Part shown: positions 6,255 through 12,436 of the stretch, piece after piece | How the letters are laid out: the number at the start of each line of letters is the position of its first letter | Position numbering within the stretch: the stretch's first letter is position 1 | Source: a virus | Strand: one strand, 5' to 3' | Virus record (IMG/VR): IMGVR_UViG_3300030329_003773 | Span: 1 to 30,491 of that record | Length of the DNA stretch: 30,491 nucleotides | The notes under the pieces: model-generated | What the model was told of the DNA's origin: nothing | Seen by the model: only the letters and a program-made list of their open reading frames with translations | Databases searched by the model: none | Position numbers and translations under genes: made by a program

Positions 6255-7027
6255 TTTTTTAACCATTCCTTCAGTTTGGCGCGAAAATCACGCTGATAGA
6301 CCAGTGATTTACAGTGGTCTTTGAGTTTGTCCGTGTATGGGAATGTCAAAACTTCAAACTGATCGCCTGGAATCTTCGGCAGACGAAATAGCCACAGAGA
6401 ATCAATCTTTTCCTGCAACGAATACTCCAGCGCCATCGCGTAAAGGCCAATCTGCGCGACATATTCAGCTTTGTGGATCGATTTAGCTGTCTTGAAGTCA
6501 CCTATCGCCTGTTTGCCGTTGATGCGAAATCTGAGATCCAGCGTCCCGGCATAATCAATATCTCCATCAGTCCAGTACACGATTTCTTCACTGGCGAGGT
6601 ATTCAGGGTTATTTTCCTTATCCCACTCAATGAACGGCATGACTGCATTTTTAAGGTCATCGTTCTTCGGGAGTTGGGGTTTTTTTCCTTCTCCTAATTT
6701 CCAGAGAACGAACTTTTCACAAAACCCATGACCGGCGTTTCCGAAATCAATCGCTTCTGTTGATTTCTTCCAAGGCGCACCACGAATCCGTTTCAGAATA
6801 TCGGGTAGCGTCAGCTCGTCCAGTTCAATTCGACCCTCGATCACATCTGTTAATTCTCTCTCCGCTTGGGCTTTACACATATTTCCAGCCCACGGGATTC
6901 GCCAACCATTCTCAGCGTCCTGGTCAGATATAGATGATGTGCCGTAACAGTTATCCCCATTCGCGTAGTAGCGATGCTTATCTGGATCAAACCGGATTTC
7001 AGTGTTGCGTATCGTTACTGTCTTCAT
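6251..7027 (-). CDS. PD-(D/E)XK exonuclease (RecB/Cas4-like)
   Basis: The protein has 258 residues. The nuclease motifs follow in order: GNAGHGFCEKF with His 100 and Glu 104, YAGTLD with the metal-binding Asp 164, GDFKT with Asp 177 and Lys 179, and the motif QIGLYA with Gln 192. This is the RecB-type fold used by phage recombination exonucleases and Cas4-like proteins, which resect double-stranded ends for annealing or replication. It sits in the leftward operon next to NinB- and YbcO-like genes, the usual company of a phage recombination module. No separate single-strand annealing protein is evident, so NinB may take part of that role. Confidence 0.82.
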   Translation of the reverse strand: MKTVTIRNTEIRFDPDKHRYYANGDNCYGTSSISDQDAENGWRIPWAGNMCKAQAERELTDVIEGRIELDELTLPDILKRIRGAPWKKSTEAIDFGNAGHGFCEKFVLWKLGEGKKPQLPKNDDLKNAVMPFIEWDKENNPEYLASEEIVYWTDGDIDYAGTLDLRFRINGKQAIGDFKTAKSIHKAEYVAQIGLYAMALEYSLQEKIDSLWLFRLPKIPGDQFEVLTFPYTDKLKDHCKSLVYQRDFRAKLKEWLKK

Positions 7028-7241
7028 TGTGAAAGTAGGCTTCCGTAACTAAGGTTTCGGGCAACTGTGTTTTGGTGGCGATGTTTCTAATCGCATCACG
7101 CATTGTTTTCTGATTAAAGAATTTGACGAATTCAGAGATGACATCAATCATCCCGTCACTTCGGGCGTATTCATTCATCAGCCGGTCGAATTCCTGATCG
7201 ACCTGATACCCAATGTCATCGTATGGATTAGAGTGTTGCAT
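6999..7241 (-). CDS. Small hypothetical protein between exonuclease and NinB genes
   Basis: An 80-residue acidic helical protein (MQHSNPYDDIGYQVDQEFD...). It overlaps the exonuclease gene by 29 bases downstream and the NinB gene by 14 bases upstream, so it is locked into the operon. No motif recognised; its place suggests a recombination accessory factor. Confidence 0.5.
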   Translation of the reverse strand: MQHSNPYDDIGYQVDQEFDRLMNEYARSDGMIDVISEFVKFFNQKTMRDAIRNIATKTQLPETLVTEAYFHNEDSNDTQH

Positions 7242-7605
7242 CGAGTGCTTCCATTCGTTGAATCAATAAACTGAATTCATGTTCACTTAGCGCGGAGGTT
7301 TCCCGCAGCCGACTCACCGGCTTACCGGCAATCTCAATAATCTCTGAGCCGATGAATTCGGATTTCGCCCAATCTTTAACTTCTCGTTCCGAATGTCCGG
7401 TCTTGTCTGCGATGGACCGACAAAGGACATGAAACAAATCATTCTGTGGGTTCGACCGTCTGCGAACCTTTATGGTGACTTCGTGCTGTTTCCCGCCGAG
7501 TTCAAGGATCGCTAACGCATTGCGTAGGTTCTCGCTGATTTCTTCCCGATATTCGGGTCTGATCTCCCGCGTGTAATTCAGGAGAGTGTTAGCGTTTGCT
7601 GACAT
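7228..7605 (-). CDS. ninB: NinB-like recombination protein
   Basis: A 125-residue protein from ATG 7605. It has the NinB layout: a short lead-in, a strand with KVRRRSNPQNDLFHVLCRSIADKTGHSEREVKDWAKSEFIG, then LRETSALSEHEFSLLIQRME, where the S/T-x-L-S-x-x-E-F-x-x-L-I motif is typical. Lambda NinB (Orf) binds single-stranded DNA and stands in for host RecFOR in Red recombination. The frame extends upstream to 7659, but those residues look like non-coding shadow of the neighbour. It overlaps the DUF1364 gene by 28 bases. Confidence 0.75.
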   Translation of the reverse strand: MSANANTLLNYTREIRPEYREEISENLRNALAILELGGKQHEVTIKVRRRSNPQNDLFHVLCRSIADKTGHSEREVKDWAKSEFIGSEIIEIAGKPVSRLRETSALSEHEFSLLIQRMEALDATL

Positions 7606-7880
7606 AACAGGTGGTATAGGTATCGAAGGGAAGCCTGGGCATGAATGCATCGCACCCACTCCCGCTCTTTATTTGTGGTTCGCCGGTCAATCTCATCGTG
7701 ACAACTGGAGCAAGCTGGTGCGCCGAAGTGATACTGTCCTTTGGTGCCAACGCCAGCCCCTAGCGCAATCTCCCGATAATGTGCAAAAACCACCGTTTCG
7801 GGGTTTCCGCAGATGTTTGGAAGTCGAATCCAGCAATGTTCGCCTCTGGCGCTCTCTGCAACCTTGCGCTTGAGTTCCAT
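7578..7880 (-). CDS. DUF1364 / YbcO-like putative nuclease
   Basis: A 100-residue protein with the DUF1364 signature: RGEHCWIRLPNICGNPETVVFAHYRE, then GAPACSSCHDEIDRR. The cysteines and histidines (C-x6-C, H, C-x2-C-H) fit a zinc-bound His-Me-finger-like fold. E. coli YbcO, from a cryptic lambdoid prophage, is of this family and stands near ninB-type genes, as here. A role as structure-specific DNA nuclease is accepted but thinly proven. It is the first gene of the leftward recombination operon; its start codon overlaps an operator-like motif (7877-7892). Confidence 0.8.
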   Translation of the reverse strand: MELKRKVAESARGEHCWIRLPNICGNPETVVFAHYREIALGAGVGTKGQYHFGAPACSSCHDEIDRRTTNKEREWVRCIHAQASLRYLYHLLCQQTLTLS

Positions 7881-7892
7881 AGTGAACCAGAG
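7877..7892. promoter_or_regulatory. Operator-like motif at the leftward recombination operon
   Basis: CCATAGTGAACCAGAG covers the start codon of the first leftward gene. A nearly identical 16-mer (15 of 16) lies at 17020-17035 upstream of the other leftward operon, and a related GAACCATAG lies at 8983-8991 next to the repressor gene. Shared placement suggests one regulator for all three. Confidence 0.45.
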
Positions 7893-7918
7893 ATTAACTC
7901 AAAGTACACTATAAGGCA

Positions 7919-7997
7919 ACTAGAAGTATATTCTAAAGTTGTTGACACACCCCCAATATTAATGCAAATTAAATCGTGTAGTTCTATAGGGAACTAC
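7919..7997. promoter_or_regulatory. Divergent control region between leftward operon and PAS gene
   Basis: The 159 bases from 7881 to 8039 hold no gene. On the minus strand TATACTTCTAGT (7919-7930) repeats exactly the 12 bases at the rightward early promoter (9061-9072), so it is probably the -10 region of the leftward promoter, although no good -35 is present. On the plus strand TTGACA (7942-7947) could be a -35 for the PAS gene, but its -10 is poor. A perfect inverted repeat GTAGTTC-6-GAACTAC (7978-7997) lies in the PAS leader. GGGGGT before ATG 8040 serves as ribosome binding site. Confidence 0.45.
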
Positions 7998-8039
7998 AAG
8001 GCACCTTAAAGAAACTATGCTTACAGGGGGTAGGCGACT

Positions 8040-8537
8040 ATGAAATTACGATCAGATGAGATATCCAACAAATTTAACGAGATGCTGCCGTTGATTGAAG
8101 AAATCCTGACTTTATCGAGTCAGGATCCTACATCGGCCTTCATTGAGTATCACACGGGAAAGGATAACTTTCACATCATCACGGATTGTTCGACTGATTT
8201 TTCATTCTTTCTCGGTTATCGTCGCTCCGAAATAATCGGAAAATCGGGGTTTGATCTGACACCAAAGGAATTCCACGAAGACATGCACTGGTCAAGATGG
8301 GGTTCTGATCCAGAGCGGTTATCTGTCATGCCTGAAGGTATCTTTTTCAAGCACTGGTTGCGTAGGGATGGGTCAGAAGCACCATCTGCTTTGTTGATTG
8401 GTGGTCCGATTTCTGAATTCGTACCTCGGCGTATCGTCAAGTGCATTCCAATGAAGGAACTACCACGACGAAACCCGCCAATTCAGCCTTATGAGTTTAG
8501 ATGGCTAAGAAAACAAAAACTGTCTGTAGTCGGTTAG
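8040..8537 (+). CDS. PAS-domain protein
   Basis: A 165-residue protein. Residues about 44-118 read as a PAS domain: FHIITDCSTDFSFFLGYRRSEIIGKSGFDL, a helical linker, then HWLRRDGSEAP, the usual closing strand with the R-x-D-G turn. PAS domains bind small ligands, haem, flavin or partner proteins and sense redox, light or metabolites. There is no kinase, cyclase or clear DNA-binding domain, though the ends are basic (KELPRRN, RWLRKQK). It sits between the leftward recombination operon and the repressor gene, whose 3' end it meets convergently with a 4-base overlap. This placement suggests an environmental input to the lysis-lysogeny choice; that is inference. Confidence 0.7.
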   Translation: MKLRSDEISNKFNEMLPLIEEILTLSSQDPTSAFIEYHTGKDNFHIITDCSTDFSFFLGYRRSEIIGKSGFDLTPKEFHEDMHWSRWGSDPERLSVMPEGIFFKHWLRRDGSEAPSALLIGGPISEFVPRRIVKCIPMKELPRRNPPIQPYEFRWLRKQKLSVVG

Positions 8538-8977
8538 GCCGCGATTAGATCAACCAATTCTGAAGCTGTTTCTTTCAACAGTCCATTCTCAAACTGCTCT
8601 CTGGCATAAATCATCATTACGATCTTCGCCAGTTGAGCAGGGGTGAGATCGACACTCTTTTGTTGAGCCGTTGTTGAAACGGCAGTAATGATCTTCGCCA
8701 GCAAATCACCATCCGGTCGAATCTGACTCTCACCGATTCCGTACAAAAGTTCAGCGGGGGATGCTCCGAAAAGAGTCGCGGATTGTTCGATGCGTTTTAG
8801 TGGCATTGCCTGGGTGCCATTAAGCCAACGGTAAACCTGCTGTTTCGTTATTCCAAGATGCGCTGCCAGTTGGGAACCGTTATATCGATCCCTGTGCATC
8901 CAGGCTTTTAGCCTTTCTAAAGCCTCTTTTCCGGTTGTGTCATCCATAGGTGAAATAGTGTTCTGATTGGTTGACAC
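8534..8977 (-). CDS. Cro/CI-type repressor (XRE helix-turn-helix)
   Basis: A protein of 147 residues from GTG 8977, or 137 from ATG 8947; neither has a clear ribosome binding site, so a leaderless message is possible. The helix-turn-helix spans about residues 34-54 (NGSQLAAHLGITKQQVYRWL). The C-terminal half is helical and probably an oligomerisation domain; it lacks the LexA/CI-type Ser-Lys peptidase, so RecA-driven self-cleavage is not expected. It lies divergent to the rightward early operon and must be the main candidate for lysogeny repressor. How it would be inactivated is open; the neighbouring PAS protein could take part. Confidence 0.8.
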   Translation of the reverse strand: MSTNQNTISPMDDTTGKEALERLKAWMHRDRYNGSQLAAHLGITKQQVYRWLNGTQAMPLKRIEQSATLFGASPAELLYGIGESQIRPDGDLLAKIITAVSTTAQQKSVDLTPAQLAKIVMMIYAREQFENGLLKETASELVDLIAA

Positions 8978-9066
8978 CTATTGAACCATAGAGTGCCATA
9001 GGATGCAATTATCATGGAAAAGGTTACACCTATGTGTTGTCAAGCATAAGTGCTTGCAAGTATACT
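8945..9066 (+). promoter_or_regulatory. Repressor operators and rightward early promoter
   Basis: The plus-strand promoter is TTGTCA (9037-9042), an 18-base spacer and TATACT (9061-9066). The spacer contains a perfect palindrome CAAGCA-TAAG-TGCTTG (9041-9056), well placed to block polymerase. Three copies of an ACACCTAT motif lie upstream: reversed and one base off at 8946-8953, forward at 8974-8981 and 9026-9033. GAACCATAG and GCCATAGG (8983-9002) lie between them. A TTGACA at 8971-8976 has no good -10. The layout resembles a temperate switch with repressor sites on both sides of two divergent starts. Confidence 0.6.
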
Positions 9067-9112
9067 TCTAGTCGTGTTAAGGTTTACTTACTTTCATTTC
9101 CTCCTAAGATTC

Positions 9113-9142
9113 GGCCCGACCTCCTCCTCGGGCCATTTTTTT
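9113..9142 (+). terminator. Terminator just after the rightward promoter
   Basis: GGCCCGA (9113-9119) and TCGGGCC (9128-9134) form a perfect seven-base-pair stem with a pyrimidine loop, followed by A and seven T. It lies about 40 bases downstream of the predicted start and before any gene. This is like an early terminator that needs antitermination for expression of the right operon, or it defines a very short RNA. Confidence 0.85.
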
Positions 9143-9362
9143 AGAGGAAGCCGGTTGCCCCTGACCGTGACCCCTTGATTGTACGGGTCGAACAGGGGAG
9201 TTCGGAGGACGGTATGTGTAGGGAACAGTAAACCCTACATCGCTCGACCCTAGCGCCAACCTCTATTGAGAAGTGTTGATCGTGTCGCCTCAATGAAGAC
9301 TAACGATTCAATTGAACACGATCCGGTGAAAACCGAAAAGGGTATGGGTATGGGAAAACAGA
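9143..9362 (+). ncRNA. Structured untranslated leader of the right operon
   Basis: These 220 bases between the terminator and the first right-operon gene contain no convincing gene. They hold consecutive hairpins: a nested one with CCCCTG/CAGGGG (9158-9163 with 9193-9198) enclosing GACCC/GGGTC (9169-9173 with 9185-9189); TGTAGGG/CCCTACA (9217-9223 with 9233-9239); and GATCGTGT/ACACGATC (9278-9285 with 9316-9323). The density suggests a functional RNA such as an antitermination element or small RNA. I know no named family that fits. Confidence 0.45.
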
Positions 9363-9944
9363 ATGAAAACAGTTAGTGGACAGACCGCAAAAGCTCTCCT
9401 TGAAAAACTTGAGGATTGGAAGGCACGACACTTTGAAATGGCGTGGTCTGACTTACCGGAAGGCTCTAAACAACAAGCCGTTGTTGCCTGGACCCGTGCG
9501 GTGGAAGACCAAGCCACTGCTGACGCTGTTGTCAATGCAATCAAACAATACGCAAAGCATTGCAACAAGAATGACATCCGAAAATGCCATTTTTCTACCT
9601 ACGTTAATCAGGCTCGATGGGAAAACCAGCCCATCGCCCGTGACAAGCCAGTTGAAACAGATCCAAGTTTTTGTTCACAGGATGGTTGTGGACAACCGGC
9701 AACCCAACTCCACCCATCTCCATTCTGCTGCCGACACTGGACAGACAAATATTCCACGCAGTTTTGGGACGGGGAGTATCGACCTTACAAGCAAGTGCTT
9801 GCTATCCAACTGAAAAAGATGGGGCTAACACCGAATGACGGAGAAACAAACGCCGAATTTCACCTTCGATGCAAAGAGGCCGGACGAACTGCATTTTTCA
9901 AGTCGAGAAAGTCGGTGGGCATGGATCAGGGCAAAAGGGTTTGA
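9363..9944 (+). CDS. Replication-initiator-type protein with zinc finger
   Basis: A 193-residue protein. The N-terminal part has the pattern found in C-terminal regions of phage replication proteins: WSDLPEGSKQQAVVAW, then AIKQYAKH..., then CHFSTYVNQARWENQP, ending in the Y/L-NQ-x-RWE motif. The middle carries CSQDGC and FCCRHW, which could bind zinc. It ends with GLTPNDGETNAEF, also common in these proteins. As the first gene of the right operon it probably recruits host replication enzymes, since no helicase or polymerase gene is visible. The usual N-terminal initiator winged helix is absent, so it is shorter than lambda O-type proteins. The last 110 bases overlap another reading frame. Confidence 0.6.
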   Translation: MKTVSGQTAKALLEKLEDWKARHFEMAWSDLPEGSKQQAVVAWTRAVEDQATADAVVNAIKQYAKHCNKNDIRKCHFSTYVNQARWENQPIARDKPVETDPSFCSQDGCGQPATQLHPSPFCCRHWTDKYSTQFWDGEYRPYKQVLAIQLKKMGLTPNDGETNAEFHLRCKEAGRTAFFKSRKSVGMDQGKRV

Positions 9945-10035
9945 AGATTTCGTAAGGCTATGTGCAGAGCATTTTGGTGATGAAAACGGAAAAATCGAAA
10001 CCCCTCGTTGCTACAAAGGCTTGCACTCGGTGTGA
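9835..10035 (+). CDS. Small protein in an overlapping frame
   Basis: A 66-residue frame (MTEKQTPNFTFDAKRPDELHF...) that overlaps the preceding gene by 110 bases and the next by 56. The part after the overlap (GFEDFVRLCAEHFGDENGK) looks like a real helical protein and bridges a gap that would otherwise be empty. It could be a separate gene or the remnant of a longer protein broken by a frameshift. No family recognised. Confidence 0.4.
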   Translation: MTEKQTPNFTFDAKRPDELHFSSRESRWAWIRAKGFEDFVRLCAEHFGDENGKIETPRCYKGLHSV

Positions 10036-10306
10036 TGAGGAAAAAGAACTTCGATTTTTTTACCAGGATAAGACGGCGCATGATGGGCGTTGTGCGATGT
10101 GTAAAGCGTGTCAAGTTCGCGCAAAACGTCATGAAGGAACTGGTTATGCGAAATCAGTCATCTTCATCCGCAATGTGCCATGTGAAAGTGGATGCTGGAA
10201 CGCTCCAAGATGTGCGCGAGAAAGTCTCACCTGTCCCGCATTCAGAAAATGGATGGAGCGTGGAACACCAAATGATCTATCACGAATTCCTGATCGCCAC
10301 CTCTAG
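9980..10306 (+). CDS. Zinc-finger protein, HNH-associated type
   Basis: A 108-residue protein starting MKTEKSKPLVATKACTRCDEEKELRFF. Two CxxC pairs (ACTRCDEEK and RCAMCKACQ) form a zinc ribbon like that found at the start of phage HNH nucleases. The second half has another cysteine group (CESGCWNAPRCARESLTC) ahead of a short FRKWMERGTP tail. There is no HNH active site, so a nucleic-acid-binding role is more likely than cleavage. An earlier in-frame start at 9962 is possible. Confidence 0.5.
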   Translation: MKTEKSKPLVATKACTRCDEEKELRFFYQDKTAHDGRCAMCKACQVRAKRHEGTGYAKSVIFIRNVPCESGCWNAPRCARESLTCPAFRKWMERGTPNDLSRIPDRHL

Positions 10307-10320
10307 GGAGGGTGCTTGGT

Positions 10321-10428
10321 ATGGGTGAAGAAGATTTGAAGAAAGAAATTGAACGTCTGCAAGAACACATCCACGAACTGTATGAACGGATTAAAGAACT
10401 GAGCGAGGACCAACCATCGACGCTTTAA
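10321..10428 (+). CDS. Tiny coiled-coil protein
   Basis: A 35-residue protein made almost entirely of heptad-patterned charged helix (LKKEIERLQEHIHELYERIKEL), preceded by a purine-rich ribosome binding site (AGGGAGGG). Its stop overlaps the next start. It would form a small coiled-coil dimer; function unknown. Confidence 0.55.
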   Translation: MGEEDLKKEIERLQEHIHELYERIKELSEDQPSTL

Positions 10429-10472
10429 TGCTTCTCTGTTTAGTGGCTGCGCTCTATATCTTTGCAGTATGA
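10428..10472 (+). CDS. Possible 14-residue hydrophobic peptide
   Basis: MLLCLVAALYIFAV is encoded between two genes, starting on the last base of the upstream stop and ending in an ATGA overlap with the next start. It may be a membrane micropeptide or simply the coupling leader that carries ribosomes to the next gene. Confidence 0.3.
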   Translation: MLLCLVAALYIFAV

Positions 10473-10594
10473 ACGTATCGCCGTTTAGTAAGCGGTGCGG
10501 AAAGTGCTTGCGCCAGTTGCATAGAAAATACTTTGATGATTTTCGTCCCGCTCCAGGTCAACCGCCGTTATGTCCACAATGCCGACCGAAATGA
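10469..10594 (+). CDS. Small zinc-ribbon protein
   Basis: A 41-residue protein with two CxxC pairs (RCGKCLRQ and LCPQCRPK) separated by about 26 residues containing KYFDDFRPAPGQ, a typical minimal zinc ribbon. It begins in an ATGA overlap and ends in another. It resembles the finger half of the protein at 9980-10306, so one may derive from the other. Confidence 0.55.
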   Translation: MNVSPFSKRCGKCLRQLHRKYFDDFRPAPGQPPLCPQCRPK

Positions 10595-10812
10595 CTGAAT
10601 TAGAGCGTGTGGATGCTCTTATCGCCGCGCTACGCACCTATCTCGATGACCCAGGCAATAGACAAGCTGTTCGGGAGCAATACAAGGATGTTGTTTCGAC
10701 GATTCCCTACGTCAATATCGAGCGATCTAAGTGGGAACTGATAGACCGGCTGCGGAACGACAAAATATTGATGGCGTGTGAAAACACCCCGTTCAATTAT
10801 TACAAGTCGTGA
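10591..10812 (+). CDS. Small hypothetical helical protein
   Basis: A 73-residue protein (MTELERVDALIAALRTYLDDPGN...). I chose the ATG at 10591 because it overlaps the upstream stop as ATGA; the frame is open to 10570. It is helical and charged, without cysteines or membrane segments. Its stop overlaps the GTG of the next gene. No family recognised. Confidence 0.55.
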   Translation: MTELERVDALIAALRTYLDDPGNRQAVREQYKDVVSTIPYVNIERSKWELIDRLRNDKILMACENTPFNYYKS

Positions 10813-11117
10813 GTCCTACCCAAAGAAGCCTTAAAAAACTGCGTGAGGACGGATATGAACCTGTCGAGATCGTTGAAAAGTATGTACGCACGGGTGCTGG
10901 TGGTTTCAGAAAGGATTTATTCGGATTTTGTGATCTCCTGGCGTTGCATCCCAACGGCGAGATCCTTTGTTGTCAAACAACATCGAGAAGCAACGTATCG
11001 GCGAGGGTGAAGAAGATCGAAGATCACCCAAACCTCGACATCGTGCGGAAATGCAATATCCGCATCGTCGTCCACGGTTGGGATAAGGACAGGTGCCGGG
11101 AGGTTGACCTGTCGTGA
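10809..11117 (+). CDS. Restriction-endonuclease-fold protein (VRR-NUC/Hjc-like)
   Basis: A 102-residue protein from GTG in a 4-base overlap. The core reads GGFRKDLFGFCDLLALH...EILCCQTTSRSN, the D...Q-x-T-S arrangement of small PD-(D/E)XK-fold phage proteins, where Asp and Gln replace the more usual D-x-K. A later strand (IRIVVHGWDKD) completes the fold. Relatives occur in early operons of many temperate phages and may cut or bind branched DNA. With a Gln in the catalytic position, activity is uncertain. Confidence 0.55.
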   Translation: MSPTQRSLKKLREDGYEPVEIVEKYVRTGAGGFRKDLFGFCDLLALHPNGEILCCQTTSRSNVSARVKKIEDHPNLDIVRKCNIRIVVHGWDKDRCREVDLS

Positions 11118-11584
11118 CTGCGTATTCGCTGACTCCAAGCGAACAAACGGTTGCCAAATCTCTAGCTGTCATGCGCCAGCAGATTAGTCGCTCGATTGGT
11201 CGAGTGGATCAACAGATTGGCAAGCAGAACGGATGGGAAACAGATGAGCAGGGGATAGGTGGGGAGTTTGCGGCTGCGCGGGTGTTTAACGTGTTTCCAC
11301 CGTTGGAACTCACACCTGATACCGGACATGACATCCAGGTAAATGGGAAAAGAATTGACGTAAAGACTACGCACTATCCAAACGGAAGACTGTTAGCGAA
11401 ACTCAATAGCCAGTTGGATGACGTTGATATTTTTTTATTGGTGACGGGTAGGTTTCCAGAATTCAATGTGGTGGGGTGGGCCTGGGCAAAAGAATTGTGT
11501 CAAGCCGACAACATCATCGATCTTGGACATGGTGAGGGATTCGGATTGGAGCAACCCAATCTACGGGGGCTGACTGATCTATGA
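11114..11584 (+). CDS. Putative PD-(D/E)XK nuclease-fold protein
   Basis: A 156-residue protein from GTG in a 4-base overlap. After a helical N-terminus comes GIGGEFAAARVFN, then PDTGHDIQVNGKRIDVKTT: a Glu, an Asp and the D-x-K core of the nuclease fold, followed by strands with DIFLLVTG and VVGWAWA. This is the layout of small restriction-enzyme-like or resolvase-like proteins. The neighbour upstream is also of that fold, so the two may act together on DNA junctions or ends. Confidence 0.55.
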   Translation: MTAYSLTPSEQTVAKSLAVMRQQISRSIGRVDQQIGKQNGWETDEQGIGGEFAAARVFNVFPPLELTPDTGHDIQVNGKRIDVKTTHYPNGRLLAKLNSQLDDVDIFLLVTGRFPEFNVVGWAWAKELCQADNIIDLGHGEGFGLEQPNLRGLTDL

Positions 11585-11754
11585 TTTTAGAAAACGGAAC
11601 CGAGGTTACTGCGTACTCAGAACACGACAAGATCATTCTGCACATCTCTGATCCCGATGAAGAAGGTGTGTGGGTGATGCAACCGATGGACCCCGCAAAA
11701 GCCCAAGAGCTGATCGAGGATCTTCGTGACGCAATCCTCGACCTGAAATATTGA
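11581..11754 (+). CDS. Small hypothetical acidic protein
   Basis: A 57-residue protein (MILENGTEVTAYSEHDKIILH...) with a beta-hairpin start and a helical end (AKAQELIEDLRDAILDL). It starts and ends in 4-base overlaps, showing it is a coupled member of the right operon. No function recognised. Confidence 0.55.
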   Translation: MILENGTEVTAYSEHDKIILHISDPDEEGVWVMQPMDPAKAQELIEDLRDAILDLKY

Positions 11755-11954
11755 GAATTGCGCTCCTGTCCGGTGCGGTTATTCAGGTTGACCCTGACGA
11801 TGTTTACCGTCTGGCAATGAATGAGGAATTCAACCTTGATACCGTGACGCTGAAGTTGGGACCAACACAAGCTGCCGATTTAATGGACAAAATGTGGGGA
11901 ATAAATGAGCCTGGAACTGCTGAAGATGCTCACGCCCAAGACCTCATCGCTTGA
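11751..11954 (+). CDS. Small hypothetical protein
   Basis: A 67-residue protein from TTG in a TTGA overlap with the previous stop. It looks like a sister of the 57-residue protein upstream: a short beta part (ALLSGAVIQVDPDDV) and then LGPTQAADLMDKMWG. The last 50 bases overlap the next gene. No family recognised. Confidence 0.5.
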   Translation: MRIALLSGAVIQVDPDDVYRLAMNEEFNLDTVTLKLGPTQAADLMDKMWGINEPGTAEDAHAQDLIA

Positions 11955-12375
11955 ACGGTCAACGCGAGGGGCTGATGAAACGACCTGGGAAGATATCGCG
12001 GCCAGTTTAAGCAAGGTTAAGCCGTTAGCTTCTCTTTATTCGCGGATTTGTTTTGTGGGGGATCGCGCACGAATCCATGACTTTGAACGGTCAGTGATGG
12101 ATAAGGTCTTGAGGGATGATCGAACACAGGAATTTGTGGTCAAGATTGGAACATTGCGTGAGTTGGTGAAGCTGGCAGTTGCCGAGGAAGTCGTCGGGCA
12201 GATGTTGCCGATCGATGACAAGTCCGCGCCGATGGATAAGGTGCGCTTGTTGGGTCTTCCCAATGCCAAAATGTGGTATCGAAAGTACAACCAGATTTAT
12301 GTTTTCTTGGGTAACTTTATGGGGGGATTGCAGTCGGACGCTGCCGTGACTATCGCCAAAAACCTCCGTAAGTGA
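11905..12375 (+). CDS. Hypothetical protein at the end of the right operon
   Basis: A 156-residue protein of mixed charge, mainly helical after residue 60 (IGTLRELVKLAVAEEVV, VTIAKNLRK). No motif recognised. It is the last gene before a predicted promoter and terminator (12381-12458). In lambda-type phages the late antiterminator Q sits in exactly such a place, just before a promoter with a close terminator, so a regulatory role is worth testing, but the sequence itself does not show it. Confidence 0.55.
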   Translation: MSLELLKMLTPKTSSLERSTRGADETTWEDIAASLSKVKPLASLYSRICFVGDRARIHDFERSVMDKVLRDDRTQEFVVKIGTLRELVKLAVAEEVVGQMLPIDDKSAPMDKVRLLGLPNAKMWYRKYNQIYVFLGNFMGGLQSDAAVTIAKNLRK

Positions 12376-12380
12376 TTGAT

Positions 12381-12410
12381 TTGACAGCATTTGTCCCGTC
12401 GTGGTAGGGT
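12381..12410 (+). promoter_or_regulatory. Predicted promoter after the right operon
   Basis: A perfect TTGACA (12381-12386), an 18-base spacer and a weak -10 TAGGGT (12405-12410). A transcript would begin near 12417 and meet the terminator at 12437-12458 after about 40 bases. Confidence 0.4.
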
Positions 12411-12436
12411 AATATGTAAGATAGGGAACCCTGGAT

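Noticed and set aside
9788-9801. Palindrome CAAGCAAGTGCTTG as a further operator
   Set aside because: It has the same half sites as the promoter palindrome but a 2-base instead of 4-base spacer, and lies inside a coding region; probably chance.
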